A stretch of 31,234 bases of DNA from a virus: positions 1-31,234 of the IMG/VR virus record IMGVR_UViG_3300042691_004347; one strand, 5' to 3'. Positions 22,910-31,234 of this stretch are shown here, in pieces. A model generated the notes under the pieces. It was not told the origin of the DNA, ran no database searches, and saw only the letters and a program-made list of their open reading frames with translations. Each line of letters begins with the position of its first letter. Position 1 is the stretch's first letter. Both the position numbers and the translations under genes were made by a program.

Positions 22910-25018
22910 ATGCAATACGCGACGAGCTATAAGACGAGTGGTGATGCAATGGCGCACGTGGGTGACGCGCCGGACGTGGGTGCGCTGAACGAGGAGCTGC
23001 GTCGTGCGGCAACCGACTTTGGTCTGGGTACTCGGGTTGGTCAGGCTGAGAACACCCGGTACTGCCGCTGGGACGGTCAGAGCGGTGACGGCAAGAAGTG
23101 GAACGACAACCAGCCCAACGGGAAGATGGCTTTCCCTTGGGACGGTGCGTCCGATACGCGGATCCCGCTGGCTGACGAGGTGGTGAACGGACTGGTGGAT
23201 GTGTGTTCCACGGCCTTTTGGCGCTCGATGCTGCGCGTGGCTCCGACCAACGTGCGGAATCTGGACACCGCGGTGACGGCACACTCGTTGATGGACTGGG
23301 TGATGAACCAGAAGCTCTACACGGACATGACCCGTGAGGTGGAGCTTCTCAGTCAGTACCTGTGGACCTATGGCTGGGCGGGCGTGCATGTCTCGTGGCA
23401 GCAGGAGATCGGGCAGAAGGAGCAGTACGTCACGGTCGAGCAGCTCATGCAGATCGCGGCGCAGAGCCCTCAAGGCAGCGTGCTGGCGGATCTGCCGAAC
23501 CTTCTAGCGAATCCGGATGCCACCGACCAGTTGGCCGAGCTGCTGATGGCTGCGTTTCCGAATCTCAAGAAGCGCAAGGCTCTGGAGTGCGTGAAGGACC
23601 TGCGTGAGGAAGGCGAGTGCGAGATCTACGTGCCGACGCTTGTGAAGAACTCTCCGAGCGTTGCGGCATTGGCTCCCTACGATGAGTTGGCTTTCCCTCC
23701 GGAGACGACCGACATCCAGAGTGCGCGTGTGGTTTTTCGTCGCTGCTACATGACCGAGATTGAGGTGATGCAGCATGTCGAGACAGACGAGTGGGATGAG
23801 GAGTGGGCCAAGCAGGCGATTGCCACTCGCGGACGGTTCAGCAACTTCAGCGACTACACTTACACGATTGGGCTGACCAATAATGCGGTGCTGGACCGTG
23901 AGAACCTGATCGAGGTGGTGTACGCCTACCAGAAGGCGCTCGATGAGGACGGTGTTCCGGGCGTCTACTGTACAGTATTCTGTCCACAAGTGGGTGATTC
24001 GTGGGGTAAGTTCGAGCTGATTGACTACGAGCACGGCCAGTACCCGTTCATCGTGTGGCGCAGCGAGGTGATCCACCGAAAGATCGTCGAGAGCCGAGGC
24101 GTGCCGGAGATCTGCGCGACGTGGCAGAACGAAATCAAGGCCCAGCGCGACTCGATCTTCGATTACACGAGCCTAAACACGATTCCGCCGATTCAAGTTC
24201 CGAAGACGAGGGGCGGAAACCTGCGTCTTGGGCCTGCGGTGCAGATTCCGGTGCTGCGTCCGGGCGAGATCTCGTTCATGCAGCCGCCTGCGCGTGAGCC
24301 AAGCGTTGCGTTCAACCTAATCGCAGCCATCGAGACTCAGGTGGACCGGTACTTTGGACGTCCTACCGAGAAGGTTCCGCCTGCGCTCACCCAGATGCGG
24401 CAGCAGAGGCTCGTGAACAACTGGCTGCATGGCTGGACCGAGGCGTTCCGACAGGTTCTGAGCCTCACGCTGCAGTACGTTGGTCCAGAGGAAGTGGCTC
24501 GTATCACCGGAAGCAACGTTCCTTTGAGCACCAACGTTCAGGAGTTCGACGTTTCGCTGAAGTTCGACGTGCGCGAGCTTCAGACCGACCTTGTGACCGA
24601 GAAGCTCAAGGCGCTTTCGAGCCTAGTGCTACCGCTGGACAGCGTTGGCGTTGTGGATCGCACCAAGTTGGTGGGTCTGGCGCTGCGTGCGATTGATCCG
24701 ACGCTGGCTAACGAGCTTATCATGCAGGCTGGACCGGCCTCGCAGAAGATGTTCGACGAGACCAACGACGAACTCGGCCTCATGTCGCTCGGGAACCCGC
24801 CCAAGCTGCGTGAGAACGATCCTACGGCGCAGGCTCGGTTGAACTTCGCGCAGCAGATCCTGCAGGCGAACCCGAAATACCAGCAGCAGGCGCAACAGGA
24901 TCCGTTGTTCCAAGCCAATCTGCAGAAATACGTGGAGAACCTGCAATTCAGCGTGCAACAGCAGCAGAACGCGGTCACTGGACGTCTTGGCGTGCAACCC
25001 GGAGCGGCTCCCCAATGA
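22910..25018 (+). CDS. Portal (head-tail connector) protein
   Basis: 702 residues from ATG 22910 (AAAGGG 6 nt upstream); an in-frame TTG at 22874 with GGAGG about 11 nt upstream is an alternative adding 12. Size and order (after TerL, before scaffold and capsid) and blocks such as WDGASDTRIPLADEVV, YDELAFPPETTDIQ and WQNEIKAQRDSIFDY fit the large portal family used by SU10-like and N4/P22-like podoviruses. The C-terminal 80 residues are Gln-rich and helical (the barrel/crown region). It forms the dodecameric DNA entry ring. ATGA-coupled to the next gene. Confidence 0.88.
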   Translation: MQYATSYKTSGDAMAHVGDAPDVGALNEELRRAATDFGLGTRVGQAENTRYCRWDGQSGDGKKWNDNQPNGKMAFPWDGASDTRIPLADEVVNGLVDVCSTAFWRSMLRVAPTNVRNLDTAVTAHSLMDWVMNQKLYTDMTREVELLSQYLWTYGWAGVHVSWQQEIGQKEQYVTVEQLMQIAAQSPQGSVLADLPNLLANPDATDQLAELLMAAFPNLKKRKALECVKDLREEGECEIYVPTLVKNSPSVAALAPYDELAFPPETTDIQSARVVFRRCYMTEIEVMQHVETDEWDEEWAKQAIATRGRFSNFSDYTYTIGLTNNAVLDRENLIEVVYAYQKALDEDGVPGVYCTVFCPQVGDSWGKFELIDYEHGQYPFIVWRSEVIHRKIVESRGVPEICATWQNEIKAQRDSIFDYTSLNTIPPIQVPKTRGGNLRLGPAVQIPVLRPGEISFMQPPAREPSVAFNLIAAIETQVDRYFGRPTEKVPPALTQMRQQRLVNNWLHGWTEAFRQVLSLTLQYVGPEEVARITGSNVPLSTNVQEFDVSLKFDVRELQTDLVTEKLKALSSLVLPLDSVGVVDRTKLVGLALRAIDPTLANELIMQAGPASQKMFDETNDELGLMSLGNPPKLRENDPTAQARLNFAQQILQANPKYQQQAQQDPLFQANLQKYVENLQFSVQQQQNAVTGRLGVQPGAAPQ

Positions 25019-25254
25019 GAATGACTGACGAACAGCTTAAGATGGCGCTGGGTGGCGTGGGTGAACATGAGCCGGTGCTGCGTGCATTGCGGCAGGTGCT
25101 GAGTGAATTGATTGCTGACGAGGTCTCCGCAGCAATTAATTCGGCACTGACTCCAGAGGCGAGGGCGTACAACTGCGGACGGGCGGCTGCTCTATCGGAT
25201 GCGCGGTCGTTCCTCGTGGAGATGGGTCTGAAGCTGGAAGCTCCCCAAGAATAA
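25015..25254 (+). CDS. Small helical head-region protein
   Basis: 79 residues coupled to the portal by ATGA. Entirely helical: MTDEQLKMALGGVGEHEPVL, then ALRQVLSELIADEVSAAINS and a C-terminal helix. This resembles small proteins commonly found between portal and scaffold genes, function unknown; it may assist assembly. No membrane segment or motif. Confidence 0.75.
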   Translation: MRMTDEQLKMALGGVGEHEPVLRALRQVLSELIADEVSAAINSALTPEARAYNCGRAAALSDARSFLVEMGLKLEAPQE

Positions 25255-25261
25255 TTGGTTG

Positions 25262-25319
25262 ACGTTATCGGTAACGTAGTCCATGAGGGCTTCAGCTTTC
25301 TGGGTTTAGCGTTAAACCC
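25262..25319 (+). repeat. Two perfect hairpins before the scaffold gene
   Basis: ACGTTA-TCGG-TAACGT (25262-25277) and GGGTTTA-GCGT-TAAACCC (25302-25319) are perfect stems of 6 and 7 bp, both with 4-nt loops, in the 74-nt gap upstream of the scaffold. There is no T-tract, so operators or translation-control hairpins are more likely than terminators. Confidence 0.45.
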
Positions 25320-25328
25320 TGTCGTAGT

Positions 25329-26372
25329 ATGCCCGACTTGCAGGGCTTAAAAAGCATGGAAGCAACAAATACCGGGGAAGCGACACCCTCCCAAAACACG
25401 GCACAACCGCTCAACCCGCTCCCGCTCGACACGGTGGCGTTGGCGAAACTGTTGGAGACTCGGTTTTCTGAGACTCCGAAAGCTGTCGAGGAACCGGAAC
25501 CAGCCGCTGCGAGTGCAGATGAGCCGGTCGCCGAGGAGTCAGCGTCCGAGACTGCTGAGACCGGGGAGGCGACACCCGTGGAGGATCCCGCTGAAGAGGA
25601 AACCTCTCAGCAGACTGAAGACGCTACCGAGGACGAACCGGCTGGAGTCCAGAAGCGCATCAACAAGCTCGTAGCTCAGAAGAAGGAAGCCGCAGCAAAA
25701 GCGGAAGCCTTGGAGCGGGAGCTGAATGAGGCGCGGACGAAGCTGGAAGCTCTTGAGCAGCAGGCGGCAGTACCGCAGGCGGCAGCGACGACCGACAATC
25801 CGTTCTCTGACATCTGGGACGAGGCGAAACTCAGCGATGAGTACCGCAAGGCCCGGGAGTTGAAGCGATGGTGCGAGGACAACGCTGACGGATGCGAAGT
25901 GGGCGGGAAAGAGTACAGCGCGGATGAGATCAAGGCGATTCGGCGACGAGTCGAGGATGCCTTGGATGTTCACATCCCAACGCGGCACCAGTTCCTGAAC
26001 ACTTACAAGCAAGTCCGTCCAGTTGCGGAGAGTGCGTACCCTTGGTGGAAGGACCGTAGCAATCCGACGTATTCGGAAGCGCAGCAGGTGTTGCGGCAAA
26101 TGCCACAGCTTGCGTCGTTCCCTGATTATCAGATTGCCATCGGTGACTTCCTAGAAGGTCGAAAGGCTCGAATGGAACGCGAGAAGAGTGCGAAGGCTCC
26201 TGTTAAAGCCCCTGTGAAGGTGGCTCCGAAACAGCCTGCGGCACCCAAGGCGAGTCCGGTCAAGTCTGACAAGGCCAACGATGCGGCAAGGTCTGCCAAG
26301 AAGGCGTTCAACCAAAGTGGGAGCACTGCCGATCTGTCGCGGTTGCTTCAACACACACTTCTAAAAACCTAA
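25329..26372 (+). CDS. Scaffolding protein
   Basis: 347 residues; ATG 25329, with MEATNT at 25356 an alternative start (neither has a strong Shine-Dalgarno sequence). Residues 45-105 are highly acidic and disordered (Glu, Ala, Pro, Thr), 105-150 a coiled coil (INKLVAQKKEAAAKAEALER), then a mixed domain, and a basic Ala/Lys/Pro tail (PVKAPVKVAPKQPAAPKA) ending in a helix. This is the classic scaffold arrangement, with the basic C-terminus likely binding capsid. Position directly before the capsid gene agrees. Confidence 0.85.
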   Translation: MPDLQGLKSMEATNTGEATPSQNTAQPLNPLPLDTVALAKLLETRFSETPKAVEEPEPAAASADEPVAEESASETAETGEATPVEDPAEEETSQQTEDATEDEPAGVQKRINKLVAQKKEAAAKAEALERELNEARTKLEALEQQAAVPQAAATTDNPFSDIWDEAKLSDEYRKARELKRWCEDNADGCEVGGKEYSADEIKAIRRRVEDALDVHIPTRHQFLNTYKQVRPVAESAYPWWKDRSNPTYSEAQQVLRQMPQLASFPDYQIAIGDFLEGRKARMEREKSAKAPVKAPVKVAPKQPAAPKASPVKSDKANDAARSAKKAFNQSGSTADLSRLLQHTLLKT

Positions 26373-26376
26373 TACT

Positions 26377-27435
26377 ATGGCATATCTTGGTGTAAACAAT
26401 CAGGTCGGCGTCCGCGAGGAACTTGCCGACTACATCGCAAACGTTGACGCGAAGAGCACTCCCTTCGTGTCCATGGCCCCCAAGGGCAAGGACCTCGGGA
26501 ACGTCATCATGAGCTGGCAGGTGGACGACTACTCCGCCCCGCAGCTCGGTGGCGTGATCGACGGTACCGACGTCACCAGCTACGTGAACGAGTCGGCCAA
26601 TCGTCTGCGCGTCACCAACTACGCTCAGGCGTTCCGCCGCAACAGCCGGGTCGGCTTCATCGCCGAGACCCAGAACGTTGCTGGTGCTGCCTCTGAGGTC
26701 GCCTACAACGTCGCCAAGCTCCTCGTCGAGATTAAGCGCGACATGGAGTCCACGTTCCTCTGCACCAATCAGGCTGCGCAGCAGGACAACGGTTCCTCCA
26801 CTGCCTACCAGACCGGTTCCCTCGGTAACTGGCTCCTTGGCACCAACAGCTCCAACATTGGTGCTCTTGCCTCCGGTTCCGCCTTCGCTCCTGCTGGCGG
26901 CGTGACCCCGGGCACTGCGGCTACCAATGCCATCAGCTCCGTCACCTCGGCGAACTTCGCTGAGTCCACCGTGCAGAACGTCCTTACCGCCATCTACTCC
27001 AAGACCGGCGTGTATCGTGACTACGACTGCATCCTCGGCACGACCCTCAAGCGTGCGTTCACCAACCTGACGTCCGGCAAGTCCTCGGACAACTCGACCA
27101 CGAACTCGTTCAGCCAGACCGCTGTTCGCACGTTCAATCAGGAGCTGTCCAGCTCGACGTTTGCGTCCTCCATCGACGTGTTCGAGGGTGACTTCGGTCG
27201 TCTGATCCTGCACCCCACCACCTTCATCGGTGGCAAGAGCACCACCACGCTGGCCGCTGAGGCTTACCGTGGTTACGTCATCCCGATGGACATGGTTGAG
27301 ATCCGGTACTGCAAGCTGCCAGAGGTCAAGGATCTCCCTGACGCTGGCGGCGGCCCGATCCGCTTGGTGCAGGCGATCAGTGGACTTGTGGTAAAAAACC
27401 CGGGCGGCTTCGGCATGTTCGCTGGCGCGTCGTAA
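26377..27435 (+). CDS. Major capsid protein (SU10/DUF5309-like, HK97 fold)
   Basis: 352 residues beginning 4 nt after the scaffold stop, with no Shine-Dalgarno sequence, so probably translated by coupling. Blocks match the DUF5309 family: VREELADYIANVDAKSTPFV, SWQVDDYSAP, RLRVTNYAQAFRRNSRVG, EVAYNVAKLLVEIKRDME and the C-terminal LVVKNPGGFGMFAG. Base composition (many C-ending codons such as GCC, ACC, TCC) is typical for a very highly expressed gene. It forms the icosahedral shell. A strong terminator follows. Confidence 0.92.
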   Translation: MAYLGVNNQVGVREELADYIANVDAKSTPFVSMAPKGKDLGNVIMSWQVDDYSAPQLGGVIDGTDVTSYVNESANRLRVTNYAQAFRRNSRVGFIAETQNVAGAASEVAYNVAKLLVEIKRDMESTFLCTNQAAQQDNGSSTAYQTGSLGNWLLGTNSSNIGALASGSAFAPAGGVTPGTAATNAISSVTSANFAESTVQNVLTAIYSKTGVYRDYDCILGTTLKRAFTNLTSGKSSDNSTTNSFSQTAVRTFNQELSSSTFASSIDVFEGDFGRLILHPTTFIGGKSTTTLAAEAYRGYVIPMDMVEIRYCKLPEVKDLPDAGGGPIRLVQAISGLVVKNPGGFGMFAGAS

Positions 27436-27448
27436 TCAATCACTCAAC

Positions 27449-27487
27449 GGGGAGCATCTGCCATATCGGTGGGTGCTCCCCTTTTTT
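27449..27487 (+). terminator. Intrinsic terminator after the capsid gene
   Basis: GGGGAGCA (27449-27456) pairs perfectly with TGCTCCCC (27474-27481), followed by six T (27482-27487). The start of the next gene is only 6 nt beyond the T-run, so downstream genes rely on read-through or a cleaved transcript. Likely sets capsid mRNA above the later genes. Confidence 0.85.
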
Positions 27488-27492
27488 ATACC

Positions 27493-27858
27493 ATGCAATC
27501 ACCCATACTAGACAACGTACTCGAAGGACTCCCGGCGCAACTGCGTCAGGATGTGGTTAAGGAACTGGCTACCGGTTATCACGCGGATCTGGTGAATGCC
27601 GAGGTGCATCAGAAGCGAATCGCCAAGGACAGCCAGCAGGATCTCCGCAGCATCGACGGCATTGGCCGGTTGCGGATGCGCATCGACCCAACGCTCTATC
27701 ATCACTGGGGAGCGAAACTAGGCTACGAGTGTTGGAAAGACTCCCAGTTCCTTCGCGAGGTGGAGCGGGACAACCCAGAGGTGCGCGTGAAATGCGGGGG
27801 AACCAAGTTGCAGGTCGGCTTCTCACCGACAAACACTAAGTTCAGCAAGAAATACTGA
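27493..27858 (+). CDS. Head-completion or tail-connector type hypothetical protein
   Basis: 121 residues, ATG 27493; an upstream in-frame GTG inside the terminator stem is rejected. No Shine-Dalgarno sequence. Sequence: helical N-terminus (DNVLEGLPAQLRQDVVKELA), central SIDGIGRLRMRIDPTLYHHW, and a Trp/Lys-rich end. It sits between capsid and fibre, where connector or head-closure proteins are usual; that role is inferred from position. I know similar proteins only as hypotheticals near SU10-like capsids. Confidence 0.75.
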   Translation: MQSPILDNVLEGLPAQLRQDVVKELATGYHADLVNAEVHQKRIAKDSQQDLRSIDGIGRLRMRIDPTLYHHWGAKLGYECWKDSQFLREVERDNPEVRVKCGGTKLQVGFSPTNTKFSKKY

Positions 27859-27861
27859 GGT

Positions 27862-28473
27862 ATGGCACAGCAGCCAATCGACGTCGGGACAGTACCCAAT
27901 GATGGAACGGGAGATCCGTTGCGTGATGCCTTCATCAAGTGCAACGACAACTTCTCGGATTTGTACAACCTCGTCTCGGCTGCTGGTGCTCCTGTAAACG
28001 CGGAGTATTTGGTCAAGTCTGCCAACGGAACGTTGACGCTGGAGCGGGTGGTTGGTAACTCGACCACAGTTGTAGCCAACTGGTCTACTGCTGGGCAGGT
28101 CTCATTCGAGCGTGCGGCTCTTACCGGAGACGTCGCGGCTTCTGCCAACAGCAACTCGACCACGATCCAAGCCGGTGTGGTCAACACGACCAAGCTGGGT
28201 GGAGACATCACTCCGCAGGGCAAGGCCATCCTCGACGACGCCACGGCTACACAGCAGCGCAGCACCATCGGGGCTACTACCTACACGCACACGCAGTCTG
28301 TGGCGGCCAACCCTTGGGTGATTAACCACAACCTCAACGCCTATCCGACGGTCTGGGTGATAGATCAGATCCTCAACCGCGCTGGTTGGGCTGAGGTCGA
28401 ATATCCGTCCGCAAACACTGTAAACGTCCACTTCCCCGGTGCTTGTACCGGAATCGCTTACCTCAACTTCTAA
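27862..28473 (+). CDS. Short tail fibre-like protein
   Basis: 203 residues with GAGGT just before the ATG. The N-terminus (PNDGTGDPLRDAFIKCNDNF) resembles particle-attachment ends of phage fibres. A Ser/Thr/Ala/Val-rich central part follows (the adsorption-linker type), and residues 140-203 are a compact beta domain (HNLNAYPTVWVIDQILN, then VNVHFPGACTGIAYLN) found at the tips of several phage fibres. A receptor-binding or baseplate role is inferred. Confidence 0.78.
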   Translation: MAQQPIDVGTVPNDGTGDPLRDAFIKCNDNFSDLYNLVSAAGAPVNAEYLVKSANGTLTLERVVGNSTTVVANWSTAGQVSFERAALTGDVAASANSNSTTIQAGVVNTTKLGGDITPQGKAILDDATATQQRSTIGATTYTHTQSVAANPWVINHNLNAYPTVWVIDQILNRAGWAEVEYPSANTVNVHFPGACTGIAYLNF

Positions 28474-28479
28474 GACACT

Positions 28480-31234
28480 ATGGCAGTTCCGTTTCTAAAC
28501 TCCATCACGCTCAACAAGAACGAGGTTCAAGACTTCAAGGTCTATAACATCGGCACCGGGAACCCGACGTTGTCGTCTGGTGGCGACATCGGATACTTCT
28601 GGACCGACACGACTGGTTCAGCCTCTGCCCGAGTTCTCAAGTGGTGGGATGGATCCAATGTCCGCACCCTCCTCGACAGTTCCTCCACGACGGTTGTCGC
28701 TGCGGATCTTTCCGGTGGCGCTGCTGGCAGTCTGCCGTATCAGGTTGGGGCTGGTGACACAGACTTCCTCGGTATCGGAACTGCTAATCAGGTCCTGACG
28801 GTTAAAACCGATCTATCCGGTCCTCAGTGGACCAGCCAGAGCAACCTGTCGGTCGGCACTGCGACATTCCTTGCTGGTGGTGCTCAGGGTAGCATTCCGG
28901 TTCAGTCTGCGGCTGGCACTACCGGATTCCTTACCATTGGAGCTGCCGGTCGTATCCTGACATCGGACGGCAGCACCCCTGTCTGGTCCGCCACGATTCC
29001 TTCGAGTTCTGTCTCCGGTCTTGCTGCGTCTGCTACGACTGACACGACGAACGCCGCAAACATCACAAGCGGTCTGCTTCCTCTGGCTCGGTTGGCTCTG
29101 GCTACGGGACAATTCTATCTTGGAGATGCCTCAAACAACCCAGTTGCGACTGCTAAGACTTCGATTCCTCTTAGCGGATTCGGCGCTGCTGGGGCGGATG
29201 TCGCAATGGGCGGATTCAAGATCACTGGCCTCGCGGATCCGGTGGATGCCACCGATGCTGCCAACCGCAAGTACGTTGACGAGGTGGCGCAGGGTCTGGA
29301 CGTCAAGGCAAGCTGTCTCACCGCTACCACCGCAAACATCGACCTAAGTGCTCCGACTTCATCCATCGGTGGAGTGACCATATCCACGGTTGGAAGTCGT
29401 GTTCTGGTCAAGGATCAGACTAACAAGACTCAGAACGGCATCTATCTGTGGCAGGGCGCTTCGTCGGCAATGACCCGCTCGCTGGATGCGGACACCGTGG
29501 CCAAGCTGGTTGGCGCATTCACCTTCGTCGAGCAGGGCACCAACGCGGATTCCGGATGGGTCTGTCAGGTGGACAGCGGAACCATTGGTTCGGTTGACAT
29601 TGAGTGGACCAAGTTCTCCCAAGCCGGTTCCTACACCGCAGGCAACGGCATGGTGCTGTCGGGTGGGGTGTTCCACTTCGCGCAGTCGAGTGCTTACACC
29701 GCTGGTCAGATTCCTTACGCCTCCTCCACGACGGCCATCGGGTTCAAGGCTGTCACCGGAACCGGCGATGTTGTGCTGGCTACCAGCCCGACGCTCGTCA
29801 CTCCTGCTCTTGGAACGCCTACCAGCGGTAACCTGTCGAGCTGCACCGGCCTCTCACTGACCACCGGCGTCAGCGGAACACTGCCTGTCGGCAACGGCGG
29901 CACCGGAGCCACGACGTTCACCGCTGGGCAGGTGCTGTTCGGTAACGGCACGTCGGCGATCAACAGCTCGTCGAACCTGTTCTGGGACAACTCGAACAGC
30001 CGCCTTGGCATCGGGACGGCGACGCCTGCTGCCATATTGAACGTCGAAGGCGCTGCGGCGCAGGCTCGATTCTCGACAGCGGCTGCCTCCGATGCGCGGC
30101 ACGAATACTACCGGAACGGAGTGCGCGAGGCTTACATCAACTGGGACTTAGACACGTTCCAGATCTACGGAACCAAATCCACCGGTTCGCTGATTCTTGG
30201 AACAAACAGTCAGCCTAGAGTTACAATCGACTCCTCCGGCAACCTTGGGTTGGGGGTGACGCCTAAGGCTTGGAATTCTTCGATTCGAGCATTTCAAATC
30301 GGCTCGTACTCATCCATCGCTGATTTTTTGGGTTACAGTCAGTTCGCAAACAACTTTTACAACGACGGCTCGGACAAGTTCATCAATGCCGCTGCGGCCA
30401 CTAGATATTTTCAAGTAGCTGGAACGCACAACTGGCAGCGATCGACAAATGCGAGCCCAACCGCTGGAGGTGCCGCAACGATGGAGACATCGATGACCCT
30501 CGACGCCTCGGGCCGACTGGGCGTCGGAGTCACGAGTCCGACTCAGAAGATCCACACCAATGGGAACATTCTGCTGTCTGGAGGAAATGGCACTGCACTG
30601 ACATGGGACAACGGACTCGGAAGCCAGTACCTCAAGTACGAGACCGCCATCGACGGGTTGTCACTGGCCGGATGGAACAACCTCACGTTTTACACGCAGG
30701 GAACGGAGCGAATGCGGTTGAACTCCTCCGGCAACCTTGGGTTGGGAGTGACGCCTGCATACCGATTCCACGTCTATTCTTTGGTCAACAACGAGACGCG
30801 ATTCCAGACAGCGTCAACCACTGCTGGTCACACGAATCGGTTGAGTTTCAGCGTTCCGACCGGCACCGCTGACTCAAGGAGCGGCGTGATCGAGTGGTAC
30901 GATCTCAACACCTTCAAGGGTGACATGAGATTCCTAAAGGCGGGAGGAATCCAGATTCGCAACAGCGCGGATTCTCCGACGGTGACCCTCGACGACTCGG
31001 GGAATCTGTCAAATGTTGGATATCACAAGGCAGGATTATTCACTGTTTCGGCTGGTGGACTTTCAGCATTCGACGCGGCAAGTGGTGGGTTGTACAACTA
31101 CTATTCAAGTGGCGGTGTCATAGCTGCGTATTCTGACAACTCTGGCACTCTTGCATCATTAACACTGGACGCTTCGTCTTTCGTATTTCGCACAGCAGGA
31201 ACAACGAAACTGACTTTAAATAACTCTGGAGTCC
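28480..31234 (+). CDS. Long tail fibre or tailspike (3' partial)
   Basis: Open from ATG 28480 to the right edge, at least 918 residues. The N-terminal part is Gly/Ser/Thr-rich with LPYQVG, IPVQSAAG and GFLTIG turns; residues about 250-340 contain DATDAANRKYVDEVAQGLD and RVLVKDQTNKTQNGIYLWQG, a pattern common to phage fibres and depolymerases. From about 500 there are repeats of the type DxSGNLGLGVTP (29995, 30232, 30508, 30724), which usually precede a peptidase S74 intramolecular chaperone domain; that would be beyond the window. Near-identical 34-nt copies at 30231 and 30723 lie 492 nt apart. It recognises or degrades host surface polysaccharide (inference). No Shine-Dalgarno sequence. Confidence 0.85.
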   Translation, partial: MAVPFLNSITLNKNEVQDFKVYNIGTGNPTLSSGGDIGYFWTDTTGSASARVLKWWDGSNVRTLLDSSSTTVVAADLSGGAAGSLPYQVGAGDTDFLGIGTANQVLTVKTDLSGPQWTSQSNLSVGTATFLAGGAQGSIPVQSAAGTTGFLTIGAAGRILTSDGSTPVWSATIPSSSVSGLAASATTDTTNAANITSGLLPLARLALATGQFYLGDASNNPVATAKTSIPLSGFGAAGADVAMGGFKITGLADPVDATDAANRKYVDEVAQGLDVKASCLTATTANIDLSAPTSSIGGVTISTVGSRVLVKDQTNKTQNGIYLWQGASSAMTRSLDADTVAKLVGAFTFVEQGTNADSGWVCQVDSGTIGSVDIEWTKFSQAGSYTAGNGMVLSGGVFHFAQSSAYTAGQIPYASSTTAIGFKAVTGTGDVVLATSPTLVTPALGTPTSGNLSSCTGLSLTTGVSGTLPVGNGGTGATTFTAGQVLFGNGTSAINSSSNLFWDNSNSRLGIGTATPAAILNVEGAAAQARFSTAAASDARHEYYRNGVREAYINWDLDTFQIYGTKSTGSLILGTNSQPRVTIDSSGNLGLGVTPKAWNSSIRAFQIGSYSSIADFLGYSQFANNFYNDGSDKFINAAAATRYFQVAGTHNWQRSTNASPTAGGAATMETSMTLDASGRLGVGVTSPTQKIHTNGNILLSGGNGTALTWDNGLGSQYLKYETAIDGLSLAGWNNLTFYTQGTERMRLNSSGNLGLGVTPAYRFHVYSLVNNETRFQTASTTAGHTNRLSFSVPTGTADSRSGVIEWYDLNTFKGDMRFLKAGGIQIRNSADSPTVTLDDSGNLSNVGYHKAGLFTVSAGGLSAFDAASGGLYNYYSSGGVIAAYSDNSGTLASLTLDASSFVFRTAGTTKLTLNNSGV

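Noticed and set aside
26308-27213. 301-codon open frame on the minus strand
   Set aside because: Lies opposite the scaffold end and the highly biased capsid gene; low-complexity Gly/Val/His product, no start signals.
27469-27492. Upstream GTG start for the gene at 27493
   Set aside because: It lies inside the terminator stem and T-run, and the extra residues are encoded by the hairpin itself.
1-31234. CRISPR array, insertion sequence, integrase or attachment site
   Set aside because: No regularly spaced repeats, no transposase or recombinase motif, and no tRNA-like end were seen on either strand.

Overview
The window is a stretch of a tailed double-stranded DNA phage genome (or a very recent prophage), about 31 kb, with every recognisable gene on the + strand and almost no non-coding DNA. 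It contains a large terminase, a portal protein, a scaffold, an HK97-fold major capsid protein of the SU10/DUF5309 type, fibre genes and several large helical or low-complexity virion proteins. No tape-measure-sized gene is visible, so a podovirus-like particle with ejected internal proteins is the best guess (inference). No integrase, excisionase or clear lysogeny repressor is present. The host is uncertain. GC-rich coding sequence, many starts without a Shine-Dalgarno sequence, and a secreted protein with an Ig-like domain plus a chitobiase C-terminal-like domain point weakly to the Verrucomicrobiota/PVC group.

Layout. 1-9226: end of the virion cluster. It holds two low-complexity proteins, a cupin, a small DDxxD protein, a helical virion protein, a giant 1806-residue polyvalent protein (metallopeptidase, several uncharacterised modules, ADP-ribosyltransferase-like module) and a beta-rich protein. 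9279-11711: recombination operon (small RHH-like protein, RecT-like annealase, PD-(D/E)XK exonuclease with four cysteines, RuvC-like resolvase). 11872-16816: accessory genes, many coupled by ATGA start/stop overlaps. They include a secreted lysozyme-like endolysin, a 29-residue membrane peptide, HTH and zinc-ribbon proteins, the Ig-like secreted protein, a MazG-like pyrophosphohydrolase and a metallophosphoesterase. 16978-19309: replication (YdaU/DUF1376-like protein, DnaB-type helicase, SSB-like protein), preceded by a strikingly structured 140-nt leader. 19409-20370: small protein and a GT-A glycosyltransferase. 20370-28473: packaging and head (probable small terminase with a LacI-type HTH, zinc-finger TerL, portal, scaffold, capsid). 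28480-end: long fibre gene running off the right edge.

How the genes work together. RecT, exonuclease, resolvase, helicase and SSB form a replication/recombination set that must borrow host polymerase and primase, since none is seen here. Packaging and capsid genes follow in the usual order. The giant polyvalent protein sits with the internal virion proteins, so it may be delivered into the cell with the DNA (inference).

The most unusual observation is in the giant gene. A conserved small phage gene (56 codons, with its own ribosome binding site) lies entirely inside the giant reading frame in the +1 frame. It ends exactly where one of four repeated R-F/Y-M-P module boundaries begins. A duplicated C-terminal-type module sits just before it and an AT-rich module just after it. 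Together these look like a fusion of two polyvalent genes across an intervening gene, with swapping of modules at RFMP junctions. The second most unusual is the 16835-16977 leader, which has a perfect 20-bp stem plus U-tract and a competing long-range pairing.
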